A DNA stretch of 64,000 bases from an uncultured Methanobrevibacter sp. (GCA_900318035.1 ONJC01000014.1:19137-83136); one strand, 5' to 3'; shown: positions 1-9,279, counted from the first letter of the stretch. Program-made: numbers and translations. Notes: generated by a model from the letters alone, not told the origin.

Positions 1-259
1 AACAGCACTGGCGGATCCTGAAAATGAATATATGATTCAAAAGGCAATTTCTGAAATCACCCGTGACAAAACAGTCATCATGATTGCCCACAGATTGTCC
101 ACTGTTAAAAATGTTGATGAAATATATGTTGTTGAAAATGGGAAGATTGTTGAAAATGGTAATCACAATAGTCTTGTTGAAGACGGAGGCCTTTATTCAA
201 GGATGTGGGATGAATTCAATCAGTCCATCCAGTGGAAAGTAAAAAGCGAGGTGGCATAA
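1..259 (+). CDS. ABC transporter half-molecule, ATP-binding C-terminal end (partial)
   Basis: The reading frame is open from base 2, so the gene begins before the window; only about the last 85 residues are visible. They hold the D-loop region (ALADPENE), the H-loop of the nucleotide-binding domain (IAHRLSTV) and the usual tail after it, as in exporter-fold ABC proteins. Its TAA is followed directly by the ATG of the next ABC half-transporter, so the two are almost certainly co-translated and form a heterodimer. The membrane part and substrate cannot be judged from this fragment. Confidence 0.85.
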   Translation, partial: TALADPENEYMIQKAISEITRDKTVIMIAHRLSTVKNVDEIYVVENGKIVENGNHNSLVEDGGLYSRMWDEFNQSIQWKVKSEVA

Positions 260-2005
260 ATGATATCTGAATTTTTTATGAAAAGATTCGGACTTACAAA
301 ACAGGGTTCCGACAATTTAATTAAAGGCATAATCTACACAGCACTTCTGAATATCTCATTCATGTTCCCTGTAGGTCTATATGCTCTGCTCATTTATATG
401 TGGGTTGAACCATTGACAGGCGGGGAAATTATCGAACCTAATCTTGGAATGTTTATTGTACTGATACTGATAGTTTTAGGAATCATCTTTGCATTTGCAT
501 GGAAACAATATCACTTCGTATTCATTACAACCTACACAGAAAGTGAAAAAAGACGAGTTAATCTTGGTGAAAACCTAAGGAAACTCCCATTATCATTTTT
601 TGAAAACAGGGACCTTGCTGATTTGACTGCAACAATCATGAATGACTGTACAGATTTGGAGCATGTATTCTCACATGCAATTCCTCAGCTGCTTGGTTCA
701 ATATGTTCATTGGCACTTGTTTCATTGGGCATGTTTGCTTTTGACTGGAGATTGGCCATTGCACTTTTATGGCCGGTTCCGGTTGCATTTGCAATATTGT
801 GGGCTTCAAAAATTCTTATCTATAATGGTGGGAAAATTGTAATGGAAGATTTGCTTGAATGCGGGGATACCATGCAGGAATGCATAGAATCTGTCAGGGA
901 TTTGAAATCCTATAACTATGAAAATGAATATTTCGGAAAAATCAGTAGTTTGACTTCCAAAATTGAAAAATCAAGAATTAAAGCTGAATTGATGGTAGCA
1001 GCTGGTGTTATTACCGGAAAGGTTGTCCTAAATCTAGGAATAGTGTCTGTAATCCTTTTAGGCTCATATCTGATAATGAATTCACAGGTGTCCCTATTTA
1101 CCCTCTTAATATTCCTGATAGCTTCCGCTACAGTTTATGCTCCTGTTGAAAACGGTCTGATGTTTTTATCTGAAATATTGATGATGGACATAAAGATTGA
1201 CAGAACCAAAGAAATCGAATCATTGGTTGTTGCCGATGGATTGACAGATTATTCTTTGGAGGGTTATGACATTGAATTTAAGGATGTTGATTTTAATTAT
1301 GATGATTTGAAAAACGTTTTAACCGATATTAGTTTCACCGCAAAGCAGGGAGAAGTTACAGCACTTGTCGGACCGTCAGGTGGAGGCAAATCCACAGTTT
1401 CAAAACTTGCAGCAAGATTTTGGGATCCGGTTTCAGGTGAAGTTTCACTGGGAGGACAGGATTTGTCCAAATTGGACTGTGAAAAACTTCTCGAGAACTT
1501 TTCAATCGTTTTCCAGGATGTGATTTTATTCAATAATTCCATTTTGGAAAATATTCGTGTTGGCAGAAAAGATGCAACAGATGAAGAGGTCATTGAAGCT
1601 GCAAGGCTTGCAGAATGTGATGAATTTGTACAAAAGCTTCCTGAGGGATATGATACTGTCATTGGTGAAAATGGTGAGCTTTTATCAGGAGGTCAAAGGC
1701 AAAGAATTTCAATTGCAAGGGCAATGCTCAAGGATGCCAATGTAATTCTTTTGGATGAAGCGACTTCATTTTTGGATGTCGAAAACGAATCCAAAATTCA
1801 AAAGGCACTCTCTGAACTAATCAAAAACAAAACTGTCATAATTATTGCCCATAGGATGCGTACAATTGCAAACGCCGATAAGATAGTTGTCCTGGATGAT
1901 GGCAAAATCTCTGAGCAAGGTTCACCTGATGAATTATTGGCTCAAAATGGACTGTTTAAGAAGATGGTCGATTTACAAAATTTAAGTGGAGAATGGCAAA
2001 TCTGA
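260..2005 (+). CDS. ABC transporter, fused membrane and ATP-binding domains
   Basis: A 581-residue half-transporter of the exporter fold. Residues about 1-320 hold six predicted membrane segments; about 340-570 form the nucleotide-binding domain with Walker A GPSGGGKST, signature LSGGQRQR, Walker B VILLDEAT and switch histidine IAHRM. It starts immediately after the stop of the preceding half-transporter and is followed by an ECF importer. Pairs of such half-transporters next to this type of ECF importer occur in some Gram-positive bacteria, where YbtPQ-like exporter-fold proteins act in siderophore uptake. Function as importer or exporter is therefore open; membrane location and ATP hydrolysis are secure. 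Confidence 0.9.
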   Translation: MISEFFMKRFGLTKQGSDNLIKGIIYTALLNISFMFPVGLYALLIYMWVEPLTGGEIIEPNLGMFIVLILIVLGIIFAFAWKQYHFVFITTYTESEKRRVNLGENLRKLPLSFFENRDLADLTATIMNDCTDLEHVFSHAIPQLLGSICSLALVSLGMFAFDWRLAIALLWPVPVAFAILWASKILIYNGGKIVMEDLLECGDTMQECIESVRDLKSYNYENEYFGKISSLTSKIEKSRIKAELMVAAGVITGKVVLNLGIVSVILLGSYLIMNSQVSLFTLLIFLIASATVYAPVENGLMFLSEILMMDIKIDRTKEIESLVVADGLTDYSLEGYDIEFKDVDFNYDDLKNVLTDISFTAKQGEVTALVGPSGGGKSTVSKLAARFWDPVSGEVSLGGQDLSKLDCEKLLENFSIVFQDVILFNNSILENIRVGRKDATDEEVIEAARLAECDEFVQKLPEGYDTVIGENGELLSGGQRQRISIARAMLKDANVILLDEATSFLDVENESKIQKALSELIKNKTVIIIAHRMRTIANADKIVVLDDGKISEQGSPDELLAQNGLFKKMVDLQNLSGEWQI

Positions 2006-2055
2006 TTGCCGTTTTCATTCTCATTATTTAATTAAAAAATTAGGAGGAAATATTA

Positions 2056-2637
2056 ATGAGTGAAAGATTGAATGTAAAAGATTTAATCACTGTAGGTATA
2101 TTTTCAGTGATAATTATTGTATTGATATTTATTTTTGGGATGTTGGGTTACATTCCAATGGTAATGCTGGCACTTCCGATTTTAGCAGCATTGATTTGCG
2201 GAATTCCTTATATGCTCTTTTTAACAAGGGTGTCTAAATTTGGAATGGTTACATTATTGGGTGTTATTATTGGTATTGTGATGTTTTTATCCGGCCATAC
2301 CTGGGTGCCTATTGTAACATTTACAGTTTGTGCATTGATTGCAGACATTATTTTGAAAATGGGGAATTATTCATCAATTAAGAATTCCATAATCAGTCAT
2401 GGGGTATTTATCTTGGGAATAATGGGAAATATGTTACCATTTTTCATCTTAAGAGATGCATATATGTCTGCTATGCGTGCTTCCATGGGAAATGACTATG
2501 TTAATGTTATTGCACCATACTTGCAAACCAATTTTTTAATAGTTTTAATCATATTAACTTTTATTGCAGGTTTAATAAGTGCATATATAGGTAAAATAGT
2601 CTTGAAAAAACATTTTGAAAGAGCAGGTATAGCTTAA
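2056..2637 (+). CDS. ECF transporter S component, MptD/Trep_Strep type
   Basis: A 193-residue integral membrane protein with about five to six hydrophobic segments, headed by a strong ribosome site (ggagg) 9 bases before the ATG. It resembles the MptD/Trep_Strep family of substrate-binding (S) subunits of energy-coupling-factor transporters. The next two genes encode the T and A subunits, so the S-T-A set is complete. The substrate of this S family is not established. Gene order after two exporter-fold ABC half-transporters suggests a shared cargo, possibly a metal chelate; that is inference. Confidence 0.75.
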   Translation: MSERLNVKDLITVGIFSVIIIVLIFIFGMLGYIPMVMLALPILAALICGIPYMLFLTRVSKFGMVTLLGVIIGIVMFLSGHTWVPIVTFTVCALIADIILKMGNYSSIKNSIISHGVFILGIMGNMLPFFILRDAYMSAMRASMGNDYVNVIAPYLQTNFLIVLIILTFIAGLISAYIGKIVLKKHFERAGIA

Positions 2638-2647
2638 GGTGATACTG

Positions 2648-3367
2648 ATGGGGTTAAAACTGAATTTTAACTTGGATCCACGAACTAAAATTATCATTCT
2701 CGCCGTTTTGAGTTTTATGGTCTTCAATGATGCGTCATTATACGTCAGCAGCATTTTAGTTTTAATTCCATGTATCTGCCTATTTTTTTCCAATCACAAA
2801 AAGTCAGCAGCAATCTATGTTGCATGTTATATACTGGCGAAATTAATTCAGATTTATATTCTTCCAAATGCAACAGGGTTTATGGCGATAGTACTAATCA
2901 CGTTCAGTTATACAGTTTCCAGAATGCTTCCAATACTTATGATGGGATATTATACAATTTCCACTACAAAAGTAAGTGAATTCATTGCGTCAATGGAAAA
3001 CAGCAGTATTCCAAGAAGTATTGTCATTCCGGTTTCAGTTGTTTTTAGATATATTCCATCACTCATTGAAGAAATTAGGTCACTAACTAATGCCATGAAA
3101 ATGAGGGGATTTGGATTAAATGTCAAATCCTTAAAGAACCCTTTAAAGCTAATTGAATTTTATATGGTTCCAATGCTGATCAGTGCTGTCAAAACTGCAG
3201 ATGAACTGTCTGCAGCTTCCCTTACAAGGGGACTAAGTAATCCGGAACCCCGAACTCATTTGATTGAAGTAGAATTAACTAAAATGGATTATACATTTTT
3301 AGCCATTACATGCATTGGCTTTGGAATTTATGCATATAACTTTTTAAGAGGTGTTTTAATTGCTTAA
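2648..3367 (+). CDS. ECF transporter transmembrane T component
   Basis: About 239 residues, membrane-embedded, with a C-terminal cytoplasmic half carrying the charged coupling helices typical of EcfT/CbiQ proteins (around MKMRGFGLNVKS and the later SLTRGL segment). I chose the ATG at 2648, because ggtgat lies 4 bases before it; a GTG three codons upstream overlaps that site. It couples the S component to the ATPase encoded next, which overlaps its end by 8 bases. EcfT family membership is clear; the transported compound is not. Confidence 0.82.
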   Translation: MGLKLNFNLDPRTKIIILAVLSFMVFNDASLYVSSILVLIPCICLFFSNHKKSAAIYVACYILAKLIQIYILPNATGFMAIVLITFSYTVSRMLPILMMGYYTISTTKVSEFIASMENSSIPRSIVIPVSVVFRYIPSLIEEIRSLTNAMKMRGFGLNVKSLKNPLKLIEFYMVPMLISAVKTADELSAASLTRGLSNPEPRTHLIEVELTKMDYTFLAITCIGFGIYAYNFLRGVLIA

Positions 3368-4805
3368 GATGGAGGATGTTTCATTTGCATATGAAAATAA
3401 CGATTCCGGTCGAAATTTGACCGATATAAATTTGAGCGTTGATAAGGGTGAAGTAATTTTGCTTTGCGGGGAGTCAGGATGTGGAAAAACAACTATCACA
3501 CGTTTTTTAAATGGTCTTATTCCAAATTTCTTCAACGGCAATCGTGAAGGAAATGTTTATTTAAAAAATGAATCCATCAGTGAAATGCCAATATATGAAA
3601 TTTCAAGGCATATGGGTTCCGTTTTCCAGAATCCAAAAACGCAATTCTTCAATGTCGATACAACATCAGAACTGGTATTCGGGTGTGAAAATCTCTCAAT
3701 GAGTGTTGATGAAATCAAAAAAAGACTGGATAGTGTAGTGAAGGACTTTAACATCACTCATCTGCTAGATAAAAACATTTTCAAATTGTCCGGAGGCGAA
3801 AAGCAAAAAATTGCCTGCGCATCAGTATCTGCAGTTTTTCCTGATATTTTAGTTTTGGATGAACCCTCATCAAACCTGGATTCCCAATCAAGCTGGGATT
3901 TTGAGGAAATCATTAAAAAATGGAAGCAACAGGGAAAAACAGTCATCATAGCTGAACATAAGTTATTCTTTTTAAGTGATGTTGTTGACCGTGTAATATT
4001 TCTTGAAAATGGCAAAATTGCCAAGGAATGGTCAATTGAAGAATTTAAAAACATAGACCATAGGAGTTTCGGGTTAAGGCAAATTGATCTTGATAATCTG
4101 ACTTGCAAAAGAAATGAATATTACTCTCAAAATCGTGAATTTTTACAGCTAAGAAATTTCAAATTTCGCTATGGGGATACTCAAGTATTGGACATTGATG
4201 ATGTCAAAATACCAAAAAATGAAATAATTGCAGTCATTGGAAAAAATGGGGCTGGAAAATCAACTTTTGCAAACTGCTTATGCGGTCTTAAAAAATCATG
4301 CAAGGGTGAGCTTATTTGTGATGGTGCGGTGTTGAACAGGAAAGACCGCCTGAAAAAAACTTATATGGTAATGCAGGATGTTAATCATCAGCTGTTTACT
4401 GAAAGCGTTCTTGATGAGGTGCTTCTGAGTATGGATGAGGAGGATGTTAATCTGGCTGAAGACATTCTTGAAAATCTAAACCTGATTCATCTAAAGGATG
4501 CACATCCTATGGCTTTATCCGGCGGTGAAAAGCAGAGGGTAGCTATTGCATCTGCCATTGCATCTAAAAAGGAGATATTGATTTTTGATGAGCCAACTAG
4601 TGGGCTTGATTTAAAAAACATGATGAGGGTTTCTGAAAACTTGAAATATCTTCAGAATTTGGGGATAACTTCATTTATCATAACTCATGACTTTGAGTTG
4701 ATTTGTGAGTCATGTTCCCATATCATACACTTGGATGATGGTAAGATAATAGATAACTATAATGTTGATGATAAAAAATTAAGGGATTTCTTTTTGAATC
4801 AATAA
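3360..4805 (+). CDS. ECF transporter duplicated ATP-binding subunit (two ATPase domains)
   Basis: A 481-residue protein holding two complete ABC ATPase domains in tandem. Domain 1 has Walker A GESGCGKTT, signature LSGGEKQK and Walker B ILVLDEPSS; domain 2 has GKNGAGKST, LSGGEKQR and ILIFDEPTS. It therefore supplies both ATPases of the ECF module in one chain. The TTG start at 3360 is preferred because gaggtg lies 6 bases upstream; the ATG at 3369 would be too far. It is translationally coupled to the T component through an 8-base overlap. Confidence 0.9.
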   Translation: MLKMEDVSFAYENNDSGRNLTDINLSVDKGEVILLCGESGCGKTTITRFLNGLIPNFFNGNREGNVYLKNESISEMPIYEISRHMGSVFQNPKTQFFNVDTTSELVFGCENLSMSVDEIKKRLDSVVKDFNITHLLDKNIFKLSGGEKQKIACASVSAVFPDILVLDEPSSNLDSQSSWDFEEIIKKWKQQGKTVIIAEHKLFFLSDVVDRVIFLENGKIAKEWSIEEFKNIDHRSFGLRQIDLDNLTCKRNEYYSQNREFLQLRNFKFRYGDTQVLDIDDVKIPKNEIIAVIGKNGAGKSTFANCLCGLKKSCKGELICDGAVLNRKDRLKKTYMVMQDVNHQLFTESVLDEVLLSMDEEDVNLAEDILENLNLIHLKDAHPMALSGGEKQRVAIASAIASKKEILIFDEPTSGLDLKNMMRVSENLKYLQNLGITSFIITHDFELICESCSHIIHLDDGKIIDNYNVDDKKLRDFFLNQ

Positions 4806-4901
4806 CTATTAATGGATATCTTCCATTATATTTTTTTTGCTTTTTGTTTAAAGCGGTTTGACTAATGTCATTGCATTTTGGCAAATCAATTTTAATTTCA
4901 T

Positions 4902-4925
4902 AAAATTTAGGTAAACCTAAATTTT
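4902..4925. promoter_or_regulatory. Perfect 11-bp inverted repeat, possible metalloregulator operator
   Basis: Arms AAAATTTAGGT and ACCTAAATTTT are separated by two bases, 57 bp before the ATG of the MacB-type ATPase and just upstream of an AT-rich TATA-like stretch. The half-site TTAGGT resembles DtxR/IdeR/MntR-type operators. Repressor identity is inferred from this resemblance only. Confidence 0.5.
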
Positions 4926-4981
4926 AAATAGTTTATTAACTATAATATATAAATAAATAATATATAAAGAAGGCAATATTA

Positions 4982-5686
4982 ATGAGTACAATTATCGAAT
5001 TTAAAGATGTGAATAAGGAATATAAATCTGGAGATCACATTTTAAAAGCTATGGATAATGTCAATTTTTCAATTGACGAAGGGGAATTTGTTGTAATTTT
5101 AGGGCCGTCAGGTGCAGGTAAATCAACACTCCTGAACCTCCTGGGAGGCCTTGATACAGTTACCTCCGGTGAGATTATCGTCAACGGCAATCATGTTGAA
5201 AACTTTGATGATAATCAGCTTACTTCTTACCGTGCTGAAAATGTAGGTTTTATTTTCCAGTTTTATAACTTGATTCCAAATTTAACAGCTCTGGAAAATG
5301 TTGAGCTAATGAAGGACATTGTAGATGTGGATATCAATGGATTAAATGTTCTTGATTCCGTTGGACTTAAGAATCATGCCAATCAGTTCCCGGCACAATT
5401 GTCTGGAGGGGAACAGCAAAGGGTATCCATTGCAAGAGCGGTAGCTAAACAGCCTACAATGCTTTTATGTGATGAGCCGACAGGAGCATTGGACTCAAAA
5501 ACCGGTGTTTTAATTCTAAATCTGCTTCAGGATATGAGCAATAACAAAAGTACTACTGTTGTTATTGTTACACACAATGCCATTTTGGCCGAAGCTGCCG
5601 ATAAGGTAATCCGAATTAAAAACGGTCAGATAGAAAGTATTGTCGTCAATGAAAATCCTAAAAGGGTCGCCGATTTAGAATGGTGA
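4982..5686 (+). CDS. ABC transporter ATP-binding protein, MacB/LolD type
   Basis: A 234-residue soluble ATPase: Walker [11 protein letters not shown]-loop in [16 protein letters not shown], signature LSGGEQQR, Walker [12 protein letters not shown], and switch histidine in VTHN. The GALD after Walker B is characteristic of the MacB/LolD/FtsE group that works with FtsX-type permeases. One is encoded immediately downstream: the TGA overlaps the ribosome site of the permease. Such pairs drive efflux or periplasmic or extracytoplasmic mechanical work. A palindromic operator candidate sits upstream. Confidence 0.93.
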   Translation: MSTIIEFKDVNKEYKSGDHILKAMDNVNFSIDEGEFVVILGPSGAGKSTLLNLLGGLDTVTSGEIIVNGNHVENFDDNQLTSYRAENVGFIFQFYNLIPNLTALENVELMKDIVDVDINGLNVLDSVGLKNHANQFPAQLSGGEQQRVSIARAVAKQPTMLLCDEPTGALDSKTGVLILNLLQDMSNNKSTTVVIVTHNAILAEAADKVIRIKNGQIESIVVNENPKRVADLEW

Positions 5687-5689
5687 GTT

Positions 5690-7960
5690 ATGCTTGCAAA
5701 AAAGATGTTGAGAGACATCCGCAGGCACAAAACCCAATTTATATCTATTTTTTTAATGGCATTTCTGGGAGTATTTGTGTTTGCAGGTGTCGGCGGCGAG
5801 TCAGTGGGTCTTGAAGTTAATGTAAATAATTTTTATGATGAAACTAACTTGGCTGATGGTTGGATTTATTCAAATTATATCAACGATACATTTTTAGACC
5901 AGGTTGACGATTTGGATTCGACAACTCAGATGGAAAGGCAGCTGGTCATAGATTCGGTTGCGGATTTTGACAATGACCCTGATATCACACTTCACTTTGT
6001 GGAAAATAATACCATTTCCAAGTTCTATTTAATCGACGGTGAAAAGTTGGATGTCAATGACAGTAATGGAGTATGGTTGGACAAAAGTTTTGCCGATGCC
6101 AAGGGCCTTAAAGTTGGAGACAACATCAGCTTTGAATTTGGAAGCTATACAATTGAAAAGGAAATCAAGGGAATAGGATATTCTCCGGAATATGTTTATC
6201 ATGCGTCCACCTCTTCGGTAATACCTGACTTTAACAAAATAGGCTTTGCATACATGTCATACAAGGCATTTCCACAAAGCAATGTTCCATATAATGTTTT
6301 GAACGTTAAATTTGATGGAGCTTCTGAAAATTATGGGGATTCATTGTCCGATCATATGGATGGTCACTACAATTCATTCATCCCCCGCTCAGAGCATACA
6401 AGTGTCAGTCAATTTTCAGAAGAAATGGACCAGCATAAAATGATGGGGGATATTTTCCCGGTTGTATTTATCCTGATTGCAATGCTGATTTTGCTTACAA
6501 CCATGACAAGAATCATTGCACATCAAAGGACTCAAATAGGTATTCTAAAGGCAAGCGGGTTTAAAAATTCATCTATAATTCTGCATTATATATCATATGG
6601 GTTCTGGCTGGTTTTGATAGGTTCCATATTAGGTTTGATTTTAGGTCCGATGACATTGCCTCAGCTGTTTTACCCTTCAATGAGTGCAACATACAAGTTG
6701 CCTTCATGGAATCCTTCATGGAGCATGAACTTTGTATATGTGGCTGCTTTGATGGTATTAATGTCACTTGTGGTTTCATATTATTCAGTTAAAAGCATTT
6801 CCGATGAAAAACCGGCAGATACAATAAGGCCAAAGGCACCAAAAATCTCATCAACAGGGTTCGTGGAAAGATTCGGATTCTGGAAACGTCTGTCATTTAA
6901 TGTTCGCTGGAACTATCGTGATGCAAAAAGAAACAAATTTCGTGCATTGATGACAATCATTGGCGTTATTGGATGCAGCGCACTGTTGGTTTGTGCATTC
7001 GGAATGTATGATGGAATGAATGATTTGAAGGAATGGGAATACAATCAGATTAATCATTATGATTCAAAACTTGTAATAGAGGAAAATGCAACAACCTCAC
7101 AAGTTGATGATGTGGTTAAGGAGGTAAACGGTGATAAACTGATGGAATCTGCCATTGAAATAGAATCGGGCAATGTCAAAAAGTCAGGTTCGCTGACGGT
7201 TTTAAATGACACTGATTTGGTAACTCCAACAGATTATGACCGCAACAGGGTTGACATCAATGATAATGAGGTGTCAATATCGCAGAAAATGGCTGATATG
7301 CTTGATGTTAATGTGGGAGACACCGTAAAATGGCATATAATGGGTTCTGATAAATGGGTCAATACAAAAATTGACAAGATTCATGCAGATCCAATATCAC
7401 AGGGATTAATAATGTCTGCTGATAAACTGGAGGATTTGGATTTGAATTATACTCCGACAAGTGTTGTAACTGCTGAACATGTTAATAAGAGTTATGATGG
7501 CGTTAAAGCCGCAAACTCAATGAAAGACATGACTTCCAGCTGGGATGAGCTGACAGAATCCATGTGGCTTTTAATCTACATATTGATATTCTTCGCTTCC
7601 CTTTTGGCGATAGTAGTGTTATATAACTTGGGATTATTGTCATTTACAGAAATCGAACGTGAAATAGCTACATTAAAGGTTTTAGGGTTTAAAACAGGGG
7701 CTTTAAGAAAACTGCTGTTAACACAAAACCTCTGGTTTACGGCTATAGGTTTCATATTGGGCCTTCCTGCCGGTTATCTTATATTGGATGTGATGTGGAA
7801 GTCATCTGGTGATTCATTTTACATATTGCCTTCAATATCCATTACAAACTTCATTTTGACAGCTGTGATAACATTTGCATTATCAATTCTTGTAAATCTG
7901 ATGTTTTCACGTAAGATTAAAAAATTGGACATGGTGGAATCGCTTAAAAGCGGTGAATAG
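5690..7960 (+). CDS. FtsX/MacB-type ABC transporter permease, copy 1
   Basis: A 756-residue permease with two FtsX-type halves. Each has an N-terminal membrane helix (about 15-38 and about 420-445), a large extracytoplasmic domain, and three clustered helices (about 255-370 and 625-745). It pairs with the ATPase ending 3 bases upstream. A close paralogue of nearly the same length lies at 10050-12308; the two share whole blocks such as WNYRDAKRNKF/WNWRDAKRNNF and EIATLKVLGFKT. Substrate unknown. Confidence 0.9.
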   Translation: MLAKKMLRDIRRHKTQFISIFLMAFLGVFVFAGVGGESVGLEVNVNNFYDETNLADGWIYSNYINDTFLDQVDDLDSTTQMERQLVIDSVADFDNDPDITLHFVENNTISKFYLIDGEKLDVNDSNGVWLDKSFADAKGLKVGDNISFEFGSYTIEKEIKGIGYSPEYVYHASTSSVIPDFNKIGFAYMSYKAFPQSNVPYNVLNVKFDGASENYGDSLSDHMDGHYNSFIPRSEHTSVSQFSEEMDQHKMMGDIFPVVFILIAMLILLTTMTRIIAHQRTQIGILKASGFKNSSIILHYISYGFWLVLIGSILGLILGPMTLPQLFYPSMSATYKLPSWNPSWSMNFVYVAALMVLMSLVVSYYSVKSISDEKPADTIRPKAPKISSTGFVERFGFWKRLSFNVRWNYRDAKRNKFRALMTIIGVIGCSALLVCAFGMYDGMNDLKEWEYNQINHYDSKLVIEENATTSQVDDVVKEVNGDKLMESAIEIESGNVKKSGSLTVLNDTDLVTPTDYDRNRVDINDNEVSISQKMADMLDVNVGDTVKWHIMGSDKWVNTKIDKIHADPISQGLIMSADKLEDLDLNYTPTSVVTAEHVNKSYDGVKAANSMKDMTSSWDELTESMWLLIYILIFFASLLAIVVLYNLGLLSFTEIEREIATLKVLGFKTGALRKLLLTQNLWFTAIGFILGLPAGYLILDVMWKSSGDSFYILPSISITNFILTAVITFALSILVNLMFSRKIKKLDMVESLKSGE

Positions 7961-8565
7961 GATGCCTCTGTTACATTATGGTGTCAATATTTAAAGGAGA
8001 TGGCTTCAATTGTTTTTTTCTAAAGATAATTGAAGTTTCTTCTTAATTATTTAAGAGTTAATATGCTCTCATTAATCTTTTTTTTTAATTTTAATTCATT
8101 TTCAGAGTTTTTGAAACACTTTTTTTTCAATATAAAGAATTTTCTTTCATTGATTTAAATATATCTAAAAATACATTAGTATTTAGATAAATAAAACGTA
8201 TGTGTAAAGAAATTGCTTTATGTGATTTATATATACTCAAATTAAATCTTATATTAACGAAAAAATCCGATCATGTAAAGTAAAGGATTTGCAAGATTAA
8301 ATAAAAATTAAAATAAATTATAGAGTAGTGATGTAAATGGTTAGCAAAATTCATGGTGCAATTATGGTAAAAAGACCTGCAGGCGTATGGTCGACAACTC
8401 TTTCTTTGCGTTTGGCACATGGCGGTTTGCTATCCTGTTTGCTGTCATGAATGCTGTTTTTAGATTGACCAGATAATGGAATCGATGTTTCATCAGTTCA
8501 GATTTGATCTTATGTTGTTAAGTTTCCATTAGCCTATGCTGTAGTTGAATTTTTAAGTATTATTT
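7961..8565. other. Intergenic region before the tRNA array, no convincing gene
   Basis: About 600 AT-rich bases with several TATA-like runs. A 37-codon open frame begins at ATG 8338, but it has no good ribosome site and no recognisable product, so I do not call it. Some of the sequence may be decayed coding or tRNA sequence, since the array beginning at 8566 shows progressive decay at its left end. Confidence 0.4.
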
Positions 8566-8628
8566 GGGAGTGTACTCAGTGGTCAAAGAGAACTATAGGG
8601 GTTTTTAGATTCAATACTGTCACTTCTA
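8566..8628 (+). pseudogene. Decayed tRNA remnant (Leu/Ser-like)
   Basis: GGGAGTG at the left pairs with CACTTCT at the right (one A follows as discriminator). The D-arm consensus CAGTGGTCAAAG is intact and a TTCAA T-loop remnant is present. The anticodon and variable arms are unrecognisable and the whole is only 63 bases. Reads as the most decayed member of the array. Confidence 0.45.
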
Positions 8629-8637
8629 TTTTCATTT

Positions 8638-8719
8638 AGCTGTGTATCCAAGTTGGCAAAGGAAAGGGACTCAAAATCCCTCGCTTAGTGCTTCGGGGGT
8701 TCGAATCCCTCCGCAGCTA
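8638..8719 (+). tRNA. tRNA-Leu (anticodon CAA)
   Basis: 82 bases. Acceptor AGCTGTG pairs with CGCAGCT (one G-T). Anticodon stem AGGGA/TCCCT encloses loop CTCAAAA with U33 and anticodon CAA (reads UUG). A long variable arm follows, then T-arm GGGGG-TTCGAAT-CCCTC and discriminator A, as expected for leucine. CCA is not encoded. Confidence 0.85.
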
Positions 8720-8725
8720 TCAAAT

Positions 8726-8810
8726 GCCATGTTGTCTGAGTGGTCGAAGGAACACGCTTGGAGAGCGTGTGTATCGAGAGATACCAGAGGTTCAAATCCT
8801 CTACATGGCG
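8726..8810 (+). tRNA. tRNA-Ser (anticodon GGA)
   Basis: 85 bases. Perfect acceptor GCCATGT/ACATGGC; anticodon stem CACGC/GCGTG with loop TTGGAGA, anticodon GGA (reads UCC/UCU). The long variable arm is paired (gtatc/gatac), T-arm AGAGG/CCTCT, discriminator G as is usual for serine. Only 6 bases separate it from the preceding tRNA-Leu. Confidence 0.9.
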
Positions 8811-8824
8811 TTTTTATATTTTAT

Positions 8825-8905
8825 AGGCGTGTGCCTGAGTGGTTAAGGGAACGGACTTAAAATCCGTGGGTTAGTCCCTCGTGGGTTCGAATCCCACCAT
8901 GCCTA
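8825..8905 (+). tRNA. tRNA-Leu (anticodon TAA), copy 1
   Basis: 81 bases. Acceptor AGGCGTG/CATGCCT (one wobble), D-arm GCCTGAGTGGTTAAGG, anticodon stem ACGGA/TCCGT with loop CTTAAAA (anticodon UAA, reads UUA), long variable arm, T-arm GTGGG/CCCAC, discriminator A. The sequence looks fully functional. Confidence 0.9.
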
Positions 8906-8917
8906 TTTTATTTCATT

Positions 8918-8998
8918 TGGTGTGTTTTGAGTCTGGTCGAAGGAATGGATCCAAAATCCTAGCTTAGTGCTTCATAGGTTCAAATCCCATCACATCTA
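8918..8998 (+). pseudogene. Degenerate tRNA-Leu (CAA-like)
   Basis: Cloverleaf outline with acceptor TGGTGTG/CACATCT (first pair lost) and a variable arm as in the Leu(CAA) copy. The anticodon stem ATGGA/TCCTA has two mismatches, position 33 is C, and the T-stem ATAGG/CCCAT is imperfect. Probably not charged; a decayed duplicate. Confidence 0.65.
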
Positions 8999-9005
8999 TT
9001 CATAT

Positions 9006-9090
9006 GTCATGTTGATTGGGTGGCTGAAAGTGCTCGTTTGTTAGGCGAGTGTATCAATAATGCTTTAAGATTAGAATCATTTACATGATA
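9006..9090 (+). pseudogene. Degenerate tRNA-Ser-like sequence
   Basis: Acceptor GTCATGT/ACATGAT still pairs and the anticodon stem CTCGT/GCGAG is nearly intact, enclosing TTGTTAG (a GTT triplet at 34-36). The T-arm has lost the TTCAAAT loop and its stem, and the discriminator is A instead of G. Overall order and length match the Ser copies, so this is a decayed tRNA-Ser rather than a working tRNA-Asn. Confidence 0.6.
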
Positions 9091-9097
9091 TTTCGAT

Positions 9098-9182
9098 GGT
9101 GCAGTATCCAAGTTGGTAAGGTGCCCGCCCGGAGAGCGGGTTGCATCAAACGATGTCGAGGGTTCAAATCCCTCCGGTACCG
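9098..9182 (+). tRNA. tRNA-Ser-like (anticodon GGA), C33 variant
   Basis: 85 bases with acceptor GGTGCAG/CGGTACC (one mismatch and one wobble), strong anticodon stem CCCGC/GCGGG, long paired variable arm, T-arm GAGGG/CCCTC and discriminator G. The anticodon loop reads CCGGAGA, so the nearly universal U33 is C. Either a functional variant or an early-stage pseudogene. Confidence 0.65.
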
Positions 9183-9194
9183 TTTAATTTGTAT

Positions 9195-9266
9195 GCTGTA
9201 GTAGTACAATGGATAGTGCGCCTGCCTTGTAAGCAGGAAATGGGGGTTCGATTCCCTCTTACGGCT
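9195..9266 (+). tRNA. tRNA-Thr (anticodon TGT)
   Basis: 72 bases, the only short-variable-loop tRNA in the array. Acceptor GCTGTAG/TTACGGC with two wobble pairs, anticodon stem CCTGC/GCAGG with loop CTTGTAA (anticodon UGU, reads ACA/ACG), T-arm GGGGG/CCCTC, discriminator T. Confidence 0.88.
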
Positions 9267-9279
9267 TTAGAATTCGTAT

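Noticed and set aside
8338..8451. 37-codon open frame before the tRNA array
   Set aside because: No supporting ribosome site, composition or recognisable product.
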